Notes under the pieces: model-generated
What the model was told of the DNA's origin: nothing
What the model saw: the letters and a program-made list of their open reading frames with translations, nothing else
Database searches by the model: none
Position numbers and translations under genes: made by a program
Assembly (NCBI GenBank): GCA_963920525.1
Contig: OY986435.1
Coordinates: 226,021,293 to 226,085,292, forward strand
DNA length: 64,000 bases
Direction of reading: 5' to 3'
Origin: Dichetophora obliterata
Taxonomy: Eukaryota > Arthropoda > Insecta > Diptera > Sciomyzidae
Shown here: piece after piece, positions 41,781 to 51,990 of the stretch
Layout of the letters: every line of letters starts with the position of its first letter
Position numbering within the stretch: position 1 is the first letter of the stretch

Positions 41781-42289
41781 ATTTGTCAAAAGTTTTTTAT
41801 TTCAAGTTGATATTAATATTGTTTTTCTTTCTAATGTACATTCTAAAGAAGGAATTCTATCAGGTTTCTTTAGAGTCGCGAGAGCGGAAGGCCTAGAAAA
41901 TTTTCTCGTTTCATATAAAAAAGCTTCTGGGCTTGGAAACGAGCACGGAAGGGCTAAGAAATCCATATGATGGCCTGCTAGAAGCGCTTCAAAGACCTGC
42001 TTTTGCCCACTGGGAAGAGCGTGCTATAAATCCACACACAAAAATAAGCGGCAATTCCAGGTACCTGCTTATGTGTATGCGCGCACATACACGGGGACCG
42101 ATTCGTAAATATAACTGCACAGGCAAATATAGTAAGGGTACAAACTCAAAAACGGGTTTTTTTGGTTGTTTAGGCAAAATAATTCTACTTTGTAAAATAC
42201 AAGGTCATTCAGCTGAATCGTTTTTATTTTATTCAAGGTTAAAGATCAAAATTGTATGCGTGCGCATACAGGGGACCGATGAGGGTTAA

Positions 42290-42545
42290 GTAATGTGAAC
42301 GTTCGATAACTATCGTTCTGGATCCCGGCAGCAAAGTTTCAACAACGCATCGTTTATATGCTCAGCCATACCATAGCAACGAAGAGCAACCAAGTCTTTC
42401 ACACAAATTGCCACTGGTTTATGAGTCTTGTCCTTTGATTTCATACAATTTTTGTATGGCCTTTTCATTGTTGGCATTGCAGGATAGACCATAAACAATG
42501 TCGGTCGGTAGAGCTATAACTTCGCCCGATTGTCAGCAACTTCGT
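42290..42545 (-). pseudogene. YRDC (threonylcarbamoyl-AMP synthase) pseudogene fragment
   Basis: Minus-strand reading GEVIALPTDIVYGLSCNANN, EKAIQKLYEIKGQDS (stop), then in another frame KPVAICVKDL, GMAEHINDALLKL, and TIVIERS. PTDxVYGL, KPxAI and the trailing V-x-ERS are YrdC/Sua5 landmarks. The family makes threonylcarbamoyl-AMP for t6A tRNA modification. It is frameshifted and truncated next to the piggyBac end. Confidence 0.8.
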
Positions 42546-42554
42546 GCTTGATTA

Positions 42555-42911
42555 CAGCAAAGAGCGAGTAAAATGTGGTCATATGTTCATCAGCAGAGCG
42601 AGTTTGCATCTGCATAAAATAAACTTGTTTGTGAGCACAAGCCGGACAATCAGCATCAGTTGAATCTACGTTCTCCCAAGCAGCTGCAACGCCCATAACA
42701 TGATCCACTTCCTATAACATTGCAGGAATCTTATTAATAATTCGTCTCAAATACTTGGAGCACTACTCACCTTTAGCGTTGGAAAGACACGTTGAGTTGA
42801 AGTGTTTTAATTGATGTTGCAAATGTAAGGTCATGTGTTGCATGAAAAGCGATGACCTGTAGTGTCTTCCTCTACCATCAAAATATTACCGCATGTCGGA
42901 CAGAACAACAT
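42555..42911 (-). pseudogene. RNA polymerase III subunit RPC10/POLR3K pseudogene, intron retained
   Basis: Starts MLFCPTCGNILMVEEDTTGH (first zinc ribbon, CPTCG), then two in-frame stops (after SCNT and N-I-N). After a canonical 59-nt GT-AG intron (42712-42770) comes EVDHVMGVAAAWENVDSTDA, CPACAHKQVYFMQMQTRSAD, MTTFY: the C-terminal TFIIS-like zinc ribbon with the Arg-Ser-Ala-Asp hairpin (RSADE). The end is frameshifted (CCNQ). The parent protein stimulates Pol III termination and RNA cleavage. The retained intron argues for DNA-level duplication rather than retrocopying. Confidence 0.85.
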
Positions 42912-43118
42912 ATTTTTGTGAACTTTGGGTTTTGGTCAGTTTTGGTTATTTACAAAAATGACAGCTTGTGATGCGATTTCTTCGATTATTTATAGTAAAA
43001 GCTAGTGCTGACACCGATTGCATCTTAATTTAAATGGTAATTTATAATAAATTACTTAGTTTCGAAGAAATTTCATTGACAGTTTTTCCACGGCGAAATT
43101 ACTTAATTTGGACATTAT

Positions 43119-44013
43119 TTATACATATATTAAGAATGAGCCGTAAATTACGATAGTGAGAACATGGTAGTAGGTATAATAGGATGAAGTTAAATTGATT
43201 TGATTATTTAAATGTAATATAATTTTCCGTTTTAAGACGTCTACCGCATTAGAAAAATTAATCATGTTGAAGTTATTACTGAAATCACTGCACATACATC
43301 GTAAAGGTTCATGAAGAACGTAATTAGAATTGCACTGACTCAACTTGAAAAACAGAAAATGTCTAGTTCCTCTCCTTGGGATGTTAAAATTTTGAGCTGA
43401 GATGAGATATTCCGAATTAATCCCGCCACGAAGTAATTTATACAGAAACTTGACATTAAGCATCATTCTTCTGCTTCTTAGGGAAGGTAGTAAAATAATT
43501 TTAAGGCGTATTTCATACGATGGCAGCATAATATTGGGACTCCAACGACTATGACGTAAAGCAAAAAGTAAAAACTGTTTTCGAACGGATTCTATGGCGT
43601 CGATGTAGACATTATATTGTGGGTTCCATATAACTGATGCATATTCAAGAATTAGCCTTACGAGAGAGGTATATAATAACTTAGTAGTTTTAAATCCAAT
43701 CCAAGTTTTAAATCCATAATTACACCAAGATCGAGAAAACTGTAAACTATTTTTAAGTTAGTGTTATTTATAGTGTAATTTATGTTATTAGCAGATCTAC
43801 GCAAGAATGTCATTTGCTTTCATTTCTTTAAGTTAAGATTTAATATATTTAAGCTACATCCACAAGTCTATTTAGATCAGATTGTAAAAGATGTCGTTCT
43901 TCGGGTGGTTTGTAACAAAGAAAAAATTTCACGTCGACATTAAGACATTACAGTGTTTTATTACCGAAGGAAAACCATTAATGAATAGTAAAAACAAAAC
44001 CGGTCCAAGATGA
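43119..44013 (-). pseudogene. Non-LTR RT, C-terminal half
   Basis: Contains SHLGPVLFLLFINGFPSV (RT motif after GVPQG), a degenerate middle, and LPSYEIRLKIILLPSLRSRRMMLNVKFLYKLL with NIPRRGTRHFLFF, the usual tail of CR1/Jockey-type ORF2. The YADD catalytic box is not recognisable, and stops are present. Confidence 0.7.
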
Positions 44014-44027
44014 CTGCCCTGAGGAAC

Positions 44028-45314
44028 AAACCCGCCAGAGTTTCCCAAGCCAGGAATAGAAGTGGTGAGGGTTTGTTATTGGATGGGCAGTTCATGGGGC
44101 ACGGCCCATGAACTGATCTCATAATGAGTTCATTCTTGAGGCACGGCTCTTGAATGTTCGTCTGATAATCTGTAAAAGAAAAAGGTTTACCTTGAGCCTT
44201 GGTTGTTGCTGCCAAATTCTTGGAGAAAGCATGGTTTTGATATTAAGTTATCATAACACCGTCATCTGTAATATGCTTTCTATGAACGATCAATCCAACA
44301 TAACTTGAAGAGCAGGGACAGTTATCCATCAATGATGAGGAGGCCTGATCTATCGTTGTTCTACGGACCTATCTTAGAATAAAGGTTATTATGTAGGAAA
44401 CATTTAACCTTCGGACCGTTGTATAAGCCAATTGGTATACAACGGCTCATGCTTCTTAGTTTTCTGAAAAAGGCTTTTAATTAAGTCTTAATTAGGATAA
44501 CGACGTTGCATAAGTAGGATTGAGGTTTACTCGGTTTTACTGGGAAACCTATGGTTATTTTTTAACCTAGTCATGAACAATTCGAGTGGCTGAAGGTGTC
44601 ACAGTCAAATATAAATATTCTAAAAGCTTTTGGTCTGTAAGACGGGATGTTGAAGAGCCTTGTCAGGTGGAGCCTTGAGCCCAGGTATTGATTGTCGTTT
44701 GGGTTAGGCCCACGTGGGGTATCAAAGCGCTCTGGCTGTGGTTAGGCCAGAAAGGCCGGTGTGAGTTACACTTAAGTTGAACTTGGGCTGGTGATTCCCT
44801 TAAATTACTAAGAGAATGATGGTAGATTGAATCTCGCTAATTTCAAACAGTAAGTTTTAGGAAGGTAAGCAACTACCGGATCAATATACTGTTACCTTTG
44901 GAATTTGAGTACAGGCGACGGGGAAACCTAAATAGTCTGCGTTGTGTCCACTGAGATTGAGGAACCTGGTAATATGATGACGGGCCAATGTAGTTGCCGC
45001 CTTAGTCTTCGTGTCAAGGGGTGATGACCCTTGATACGATGTGGATTGGTATTAATTACTGAGATAGCCCAAAGTTATTAAAATAACCAAGTCATGTATA
45101 ATTCAAGTAGCTGAAAGTGCCACGGTCATGAATTGCGTCAATCTGACGACAATAGAAAGGGGTTCTGTTGCATGTTGTTGGAGGAACCTTTCAAAGTGGT
45201 CTTTCTTGAATTCCGAAGGGGTGTTGGTGGACGCTTCATATTTGTCCCAAGCTTTGGAGCACCGTTGAATTAAGCCTTTGCGGCAGGGGTTAACGTTAAA
45301 AACATAGTGGCTTT
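44028..45314. mobile_element. Unclassified 1.29-kb insertion with 14-bp target duplication
   Basis: CTGCCCTGAGGAAC is repeated exactly at 44014-44027 and 45315-45328. The insert is unusually GC-rich for the region, has no long ORF, no terminal inverted repeats and no poly(A). Two internal blocks resemble each other (ACCTAGTCATGAACAATTCG... at about 44567 and ACCAAGTCATGTATAATTCA... at about 45087). The 14-bp duplication suggests target-primed integration (LINE/SINE-type); the source is unknown. Confidence 0.7.
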
Positions 45315-45328
45315 CTGCCCTGAGGAAC

Positions 45329-46602
45329 GCCAGAAGTGACCGAAATATTTTTTGAAAGAGAATTCTTATATAAAACCTTTTGAGTACGTCTAGATAAATA
45401 TGAATTTATCCAATTTAATAATGCGACAGGAAACCCAATAAGGTGGAGTTTTTTCAAAAGAAGACTATGATTAACACTGTCGAAAGCCTTGCTAAAGTCC
45501 GTATAAAAAACATCAGTCTGCAGTCCCAAAGTAAAACCATTTATAACACGCGTAGTAAACTCTAAGAGGTTTCTTGTAGTGGACTTACCCTTCAGAAAAC
45601 CATGTTGAAAGACAGAAATGGTGGAAGACACGGAGTGGGTTAATTGATCAGTTATGATTTTCTCAAATAACTTAGGGATTGCACTTAATTTTGCAATTCC
45701 TCGATAGTTAGAAACATCTATCTTGGAGCCAGATTTATGAAGGGGTATAATATAAGAATCCTTTCATATAATAGGAAAATAACCACTATGCAAGGAAATA
45801 CTAAAAATGTTTGCTAAAGGAGTACACAGGTTTGTAGCACATTGCTTTAAAATACAGCTTGGAATTTTATCAGGGCCGGTCGTAAAAGAAGATTTTACTT
45901 GTCGAAGATAACATATGATATTTGGGTCTATTACAGGAGTTTCAAAAGAGTTAACTGGCGGGAGAAAAGGATACACCGTGCTAGTATTAAATGGTATATC
46001 GGAGTAAGTTGATTTAAAGAAGTTTGCAAACATGTTAGAAATCACATTGTCACAAGATGATTCTTCCTGATTGAATTTCATAAGGGGTGGAAAACTGGAG
46101 GCTTTACGTTTTGAGTTAACAAAACTATAGAAAAGTTTTGGATCATCTTTAAGTTGAGATTTTATGTTAATTAAATAAGCAGAATAGCATTGTTTACTTC
46201 ATAGTTGATATCTATAACGACAAGAAGAATAGGAAGCAAAGTCTAAACTAGAACCAGATATTTTATATTTTTTAAATAAACGATTTTTTTTAAATTTTTT
46301 AGTGCCTTTAGATCATTTGTTAGCCAGGGTAGATTTAAAAGATCGGAGCAACACCTTTTTTTTTGGACGGACAATAATAAACACCTTTGCAGAGTATCAT
46401 TGAAAAACTGTTCCGAAGATTCGACATCATAATATGAATATGATGTTCCGCTAGTTAAAATTGGAGGCCAATCAGTCTGCGAAAGTAAGGAACTAAGTTT
46501 TACATAGTCCATTTTTTTTAACTTATCAACTTTTTTATTTCGCGCATCATGCCTTAAACACGATAAAACATGAAAGCAGTGTCCTAAAAATATTTTCAAC
46601 AT
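45329..46602 (-). pseudogene. Non-LTR RT, N-terminal half
   Basis: Reading pieces: LLNLPWLTNDLKALKNLKK, ANFFKSTYSD, GPDKIPSCILKQCATNL, LANIFSISLHSGYFP, FQHGFLKGKSTTRNLLEFTT, FYTDFSKAFDSVNHSLLLKK (catalytic Asp), LSRRTQKVLYKN and GVPQG. The endonuclease domain is missing. Frameshifted. Confidence 0.8.
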
Positions 46603-46630
46603 TTATATAATTGTACTTTAAACTGTATAT

Positions 46631-47005
46631 AGTATATTATTATTTTTTGTTCTTTAAATTAATAAAAATTTAATAGTCGTTATTACATTATTTAAGTTTT
46701 TTTGTGTTTCTTGCTTTTTAAATGAATTAAATGGCATTTTTCAGTTTCAAGAAATAAATAATAAACAACTTGTATTAAAAACGTTTTGAATTATATGCTA
46801 TTTGCGATCCCGAACTAACTAGTTCCGGATATCCGATAGTTCCGATAATCCCGGGATTGAGTTATGTTATACGCTATTAACAAAATAATAAATACATCAA
46901 AATAGTGCTTTCGCTGGCCAAAAATAATTAGATTCATTGCGTTCGACACACAATTTTTTAGAGAGCTTTATGTTGTTAAGTGTTTTATATTCCATTTTAT
47001 TTCTA
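46631..47005. other. AT-rich DNA, no gene recognised
   Basis: Nothing supported in this stretch. Confidence 0.4.
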
Positions 47006-47704
47006 AAGCCTAGTACTCTGTTCGTTTGCGTGAAATTTCGCTGGCAACATCTATTTATTTGTTGCGTGAAATTTCTGACTTAAAGTTTGTTGCGAGGAAT
47101 TTCTATGGCAACGTTTCTCAGAGAGACTCAGAGAATAAGCTGGGAGATTTTATTTATTTATTTATTTATTTATTTATTTGTTTACGTCTATGGACAAAAT
47201 TCCTTACAGACTAAGCAACTTAAAAAAATAATTAAGTACACAGTTTTTTAAACACCATTTAGTAAAAAAGTTATTGTATTTTTAAAAGCCAGTTTAGGCA
47301 TAGAAAAATCTAACAAATTGTTATTGTACATACTATTAATAGCTATAAGGACTCTATTTATTGGCTCATTAATGGCATAATTAGTTCTATGACAGTTAAT
47401 ATAAAAATAATTAGAGTTGCGTAACGATTTTTGTGGAATATTAAACGATATTAGTTCGAGTAATTTCTCACAGATAATGTAACCATTAATTAAGTCATAA
47501 ATAATCATAATACTATGCAGTATTTCATATGATATCTCTCTTTTCACTTCAAAATAAATAGGCAGTACAATTAAATTATGAAAAAATGTTGCTCAAAACA
47601 TGTTATAATTTCTCAAAACATGCGATAATTTCACGCAGCGGAACATAGTACTGCTCTGAGCTTTGAGTGAAATTTCACATGAAACTGAACAGAGTTCTAT
47701 GCTT
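47006..47704. mobile_element. Non-autonomous DNA element with a nested LINE
   Basis: Left terminus AAGCCTAGTACTCTGTTCGT and right terminus (inverted) AAGCATAGAACTCTGTTCAG are imperfect inverted repeats extending through GTGAAATTT. The inside contains more GTGAAATTTC and GAGAGACTCAGAG pieces and a LINE fragment. Confidence 0.55.
47148..47570 (-). mobile_element. 5'-truncated LINE fragment with (AAAT)n tail
   Basis: The minus-strand reading ends with FNIPQKSLRNSNYFYINCH, NEPINRVLIAINSMYN and ENNLLD-like residues, the C-terminal tail of a CR1/I-type ORF2 similar to that at 43119. A 3' UTR and an (AAAT)n tail follow (47148-47179). Inserted in the DNA element 47006-47704. Confidence 0.7.
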
Positions 47705-47779
47705 AAGCTTAGTTTTAATCAGGCGAAAATAAAAAAAAAAAGTATAGCAGTGAGGGGACTGCCGACCGAAGCTAAAACA

Positions 47780-49421
47780 TACAGTGGTGGTCACGAATTT
47801 AGCACACACTGTGTTAGTAACTCTAATTTGAAATTTTTTACATCTTAGCTTGAGAATTGTAATAAAATATTTTTTGTTGAGTATTGTTTATGAAGTTAAC
47901 TCTATGTACCGTTAGTTGGTTTTTTAGTTATTCTTAAATTTTCTGACATATTTCAAGTAGTATGAATCAATGTGGTTTAAATGCTGGACACGAATTCAGC
48001 ACAGGTTAGAATTACTGTTCCATATCGTATTTTATTTTCGTTAATTAAACTTTACTAGTAAGATATACTAAATTTATTAAGTTTCTATTTGATTTATAAC
48101 AAAAAATTGCAGAAAAATATGGCGAAAGGCTACTGATGTTCAGAGGCTCAGCGGCATTTGATTTAGCAAATGAAAAATGATGGAAGCACAGTTTCAGAGA
48201 TTGCTCTGCTTCGTAGATGTTCGTGAAAGTTATTACATAACGCATAACAACATGTAGAGCAGTATTAGAGCATTAAAAATGTAAAATAGCGACCAAGAGC
48301 GCGAAAAACAATAGCAAGAGAGGGCCATTTGATTTATAGAGCTTCACTTAGTGATCCTTTTAAGACCTCAAATAAAATTTAAAATGAAATTTTATCAAAA
48401 TATGGCATAAATGTATCCTCAAAAGGCATAAGAAGACGCTTGAATGAAAACAATTTCCGTAGCTTTATAGCCCAACAAACACCACATGTGTCGCAAAAAA
48501 ATATTAAATGCAGACTTGCGTTTGCAAAAAAATATTTAAAAAAGTCAACGAATTTGTGGAAAAATGTGCTTTGGAGGGATAAATCAAAGTTTTGCCGGTT
48601 CGCATCTGACAGCAAACAATATGTGTGGCATCCTCAAAACATGTGTGGCAACACAATCCAAAGTACACGCTAAAGACGATTAAACAGGGTGGCTGAAATG
48701 TTATGGTATGGGCGGCGTTTTCTTGGCACGGAGTTTGTCCGATTGTTAAAATTTACCAAAAAATGGATCAGCACGCTTACAAAAACGTACTTGTCAATAA
48801 CATGATAAAGTTTCAAGAGGATAATTTTCCACTTTAATGGCGTTTAATGTAGGATGATGATCCAAAGCAGAGTGCTCACATAGTTAAGAGTTGCTTGGAA
48901 GACAAACATATTGATATTTTGAAGTGGCCATCGCAATCATCGGACTTAAACCCTATTGAGAATCTGTGGAGGTATGTCGAGCAGCAAATACTAACAGTTA
49001 AATCCAAAAATTTGCTAGATTTGTTTAGGAAAATCCAAAGGATTCGGTATAGTATTCCAAAGCACCGTTGTGAGGCTTTGGTCAAAAGTTTACCAAGGAT
49101 ATGAGATGCAGTAATTAAGAATAAGGGATTTCCTACGAAATATTGAGTTTTATGCAATCAATTTTGATTATATTTTTCATCCTAGACATTTTTTCGCTCG
49201 TGTGCTAAATTCATGACCAAGTCGAAATGCTTATTTTTAAATTTTATTTGATTTTAAGTCCTATAAGAAAAAGTTTTGAAATAAAAAATGTATATAAGAA
49301 ATAAAGAAGACATAATATATACACTAAAAAAAAGTTAATTAAAAATTTACAACAAATAAATGGAAAATATAAGTATTCACTTTACTTTTTTAAGTGTGCT
49401 AAATTCGTGACCACCACTGTA
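47780..49421 (+). mobile_element. Tc1-family transposon with IR/DR ends and TA target duplication
   Basis: Element 47782-49419, flanked by TA (47780-47781, 49420-49421). The outer 26 bp are perfect inverted repeats beginning CAGTGGTGGTCACGAATTTA. A second, diverged copy of the same motif lies inside each end (GACACGAATTCAGCAC at 47987-48002; GTGTGCTAAATTCATGACC at 49200-49218), giving the IR/DR layout known from Sleeping Beauty- and Minos-like elements. Carries a decayed transposase. Confidence 0.9.
48117..49104 (+). pseudogene. Tc1-type transposase, frameshifted
   Basis: Recognisable pieces: a degenerate N-terminal HTH region, then LNENNFRSFIAQQTPHVSQK, NLWKNVLWRDKSKFCRFASD (D of the catalytic W-x-D), QYVWHPQN, and after frameshifts KWPSQSSDLNPIENLWRYVE with the catalytic Asp and Glu. 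Stops near 48673 and in 48720-48890 disable it. DD34E-type family. Confidence 0.88.
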
Positions 49422-50169
49422 TATGTAAAATATTAGTATTCCCTGGAAGACTTTGTCCTGCCACGAACCGCCTTACTGATATATAAGAATTTTCATGCTA
49501 ATCGGAAAAAAGTTTTATATTTTCATCCCCTCAACCTTTGATTATTTCTTTAAAATATTTTTTATTCAGATAGCATTTTTATTTTATAATTACACCAAAC
49601 TATATTATTACATTTAAATTGAATATTGTTGATATAAAAATAAAATACAGGGAGCACTATTGAATGAAAAATAATTCTCAAAAATGATACTTAATTTCTT
49701 TCATGTGTATGTAGAGCTGCAGCTAAAATAAAAGAAATTTTCTATTTTTTATATGATATATTATTTGATGGGTCTTGAAGTCTTTTTTAATGCCTGCATT
49801 TGAGATCTTGCTACAAGGAAAACAGAAAACCCCCGATTTGGTTCATCCGTACATCCGGTTTATCATTAATGCACATTATTTTCATCTTTTATCACTTCAT
49901 TATATTTTAAATGATGGGTTTTAATATAAAAAACAAAGTAAAACAAACAAAAATATAAATTATTGAAATAATTAATATACACTGAAAATACATAATACAC
50001 ACATATATAAAATTTGTATTTCATCGAATTTCATTTACATTATTTTCACTGTTTGCGTCATTAATCTTTGCATTATATTTTTAAAAAAGATACTATAGGC
50101 TTATGGTAGCTGAAATAAGAAACAAAAACTTTTGGACGATGTAGTCCCACTAATGATAAAATTATTATT
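49422..50169. other. AT-rich intergenic DNA, no gene recognised
   Basis: Nothing supported. Confidence 0.4.
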
Positions 50170-50245
50170 AGGTAGCCTTGAAAACTACTTATTTTCTCAC
50201 GAGCTACGACCATCGAATTTCAAACAAAAGAAAACAATATAAAGT
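50170..50245. repeat. Repeat copy interrupted by the LTR element
   Basis: GTAGCC..., TATTTTCTCACGAGCTACGACC and CAAACAAAAGAAAACAA match 25617-25690. The LTR element begins immediately after AAAGT (50241-50245), the candidate 5-bp target duplication; the other side lies beyond the window. Confidence 0.6.
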
Positions 50246-50567
50246 TGTAAGGACCTAACTTTTTACCGAGGATGCGCTCGCCGGATCCGAGGTCCGCCAC
50301 AATTATTTCTATTTCCGACGCCAAATCAAACTCAGGTAGTCTCCGATTTCAGTAGTGTTCTTTATTTCACAATTCACAACTGGACTTATGACTAACTTAA
50401 AATTACCCTAGTTAACTACGGCTAAACTTAACCTAAAGCTTCTAATTCTGTGACCCGCCTCGCCTGTGCGGTTTATTGACCCTTCTATCTAGGTCCGACC
50501 CCCTCTATATGATCGCCACCTGATAGGTACTTCGACGCGATTCTTACCACGTTTGGTTCGTGCCCGT

Positions 50568-51200
50568 ATTACCGATTTCTGTTATGTTACAACTCGCGGT
50601 CGGTTATAGGAATGGGCACGGTCGTGCCAGGGTATGGTGATCCCCAAGCTTACGCCACTGACACGGCCGTATTCGCGTTAGATGTTATTATCGCTGAGCC
50701 CAGTTATGGTGATCCCCAAGGTTTTACCTGGACCCAGCTCGCGCCTAGCCTTTAAATTATTTACTCTTATTGCCGATTTCTGTTATGTTACAACTCGCGG
50801 TCGGTTATAGGAATGGGCACGGTCGTGCCAGGGTATGGTGATCCCCAAGCTTACGCCACTGACACGGCCGTATTCGCGTTAGATGTTTTTATCGTTGAGC
50901 CCAGTTATGGTGATCCCCAAGGTTTTGCCTGGACCCAACTCGCGCCTAGCCTTTAAATTATTCACTCGTATTACCGATTTCTGTTATGTTATGTTATGTT
51001 ACAATTCGCGGTCGATTATAGGAATGGGCACGGTCGTGCCAGGGTATGGTGATCCCCAAGCTTGCGCCACTGACACGGCCGTATTCGCGTTAGATGTTTT
51101 ATCGTCGAGCCCAGTTATGGTGATCCCCAAGGTTTTGCCTGGACCCAACTCGCGCCTAACCTTTAAATTATTCACTTGTATTACCGATTTTGTTATGTTA
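50568..51200. repeat. Three tandem units of about 201-210 bp inside the LTR
   Basis: Units 50568-50768, 50769-50969 and 50970-51179 plus a stub, each starting ATT(A/G)CCGATTTCTGTTATG. Each unit also contains two copies of TATGGTGATCCCCAAG. They lie in the transcribed R/U5 part of the LTR and recur in the right LTR at 62049-62660. Confidence 0.9.
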
Positions 51201-51639
51201 CACAGTAGTAACCAGAAGCGACTCGCGGCCGGACTTGTACGGGTCCTGATAATGTGGAATCATTTCCGCCGATCGGCATTTTCCATCACGCACTGATTTA
51301 CGTATATGTTTTTTTTCTTTCCCGATTGTTATATTCTACGAGTTTATGTTAACGCGTGAGAGGTTAGCGCGTCACGATCGATTTGGCAATTAAATCGCCC
51401 TCACTGCAACTCTAGATAACTCTTAGGCTATCGTTCTATTAAGCCTTTTCCTATCCACTAAGGTCACGTTCCCTTGACCGGCCTAAAACCCGATTATGGA
51501 ATTATCACTTAGTACAACTAATAATCAAATGTCAAATAACTTTATAGTTAATTAAGGAAAAAAATAATAAAATTATAAGTTTAAATGCAAGAAATCAAAT
51601 GATACTTTTGGTGTCCGACACTCGGTCGATGTGCTGTCG

Positions 51640-51870
51640 TCGTCGGCGCTTTCCGTTGAACAATCGCTGTCGACGCTCGGTTGTCGACGTCGCTGTTGAC
51701 GTTGCTGTGGCCGCCTCTGTTGACGCTGCGGTTGGCGTCGCAATTGACGTTGTTGTTGACGTCGCTGTTGACGTCGTTGTGAACGTTGAAATTTCCGCTG
51801 TGGTTGCCGTCGCTGTTGACGTTGCTGTTCTAGTTGCTGTCGCCGTCTCCGTTGACGCTAAATCGTTTGC
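51640..51870. repeat. Low-complexity GTTGACGTCGCTGTTGACG tract
   Basis: Imperfect 6/12-bp periodic sequence that leaves frames open on both strands. I treat those ORFs as artefacts. Repeated in the right LTR at 63120-63350. Confidence 0.75.
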
Positions 51871-51949
51871 TGGTTGGTGCGGGCAGTTAACTTCCTGCCA
51901 CCAACGAAAACTTAGAATCGTACGTCCGATCTCCACGCGCACTAAAATA

Positions 51950-51990
51950 AACTGCTCCTCGATTCCTTCTAAGTCTCGCCTTTTATACTC
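51950..51990 (-). promoter_or_regulatory. LTR core promoter (TATA box and candidate initiator)
   Basis: On the minus strand GAGTATAAAAGGCGAG (TATA at 51981-51987) is followed about 34 nt downstream by GCAGTT (51950-51955), a reasonable initiator. The equivalent box in the right LTR is at 63460-63466 and would start the genomic RNA. Confidence 0.65.

Larger units (their letters stand above)
39177..42285 (-). mobile_element. piggyBac-type transposon, 3.1 kb, with intact TTAA target sites
   Basis: TTAA at 39173-39176 and 42286-42289. Termini TCCTCATCAGTTCC and (inverted) CCCTCATCGGTCCC. Subterminal palindromes GTATGCGCGCGCATAC (39219-39234) and GTATGCGTGCGCATAC (42254-42269) mirror each other; a third copy lies near 42077-42092 next to an internal copy of the terminal GGGGACCGAT. 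It contains a decayed transposase and tRNA-like fragments. Confidence 0.88.
43040..46630 (-). mobile_element. Decayed non-LTR retrotransposon (CR1/Jockey-type) with an inserted element
   Basis: RT pieces in order: 46602-45329, then the insert, then 44013-43119 with the C-terminal 'LPSYEIRLKIILLPSLRSRR' region. The frame across the insert is GVPQG / SHLGPVLFLLFINGFP, so the insert split the RT exactly after the GVPQG motif. The 3' end (about 43040-43118) is AT-rich; ends not defined. Confidence 0.75.

Noticed and set aside
43961..44215. 84-residue minus-strand ORF
   Set aside because: Crosses the junction between the LINE and the inserted element, so it is chimeric by chance.
50883..51296. 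137-residue ORF on the plus strand of the LTR
   Set aside because: Runs across the tandem 201-bp modules, opposite to the element's transcription; no recognisable domain.
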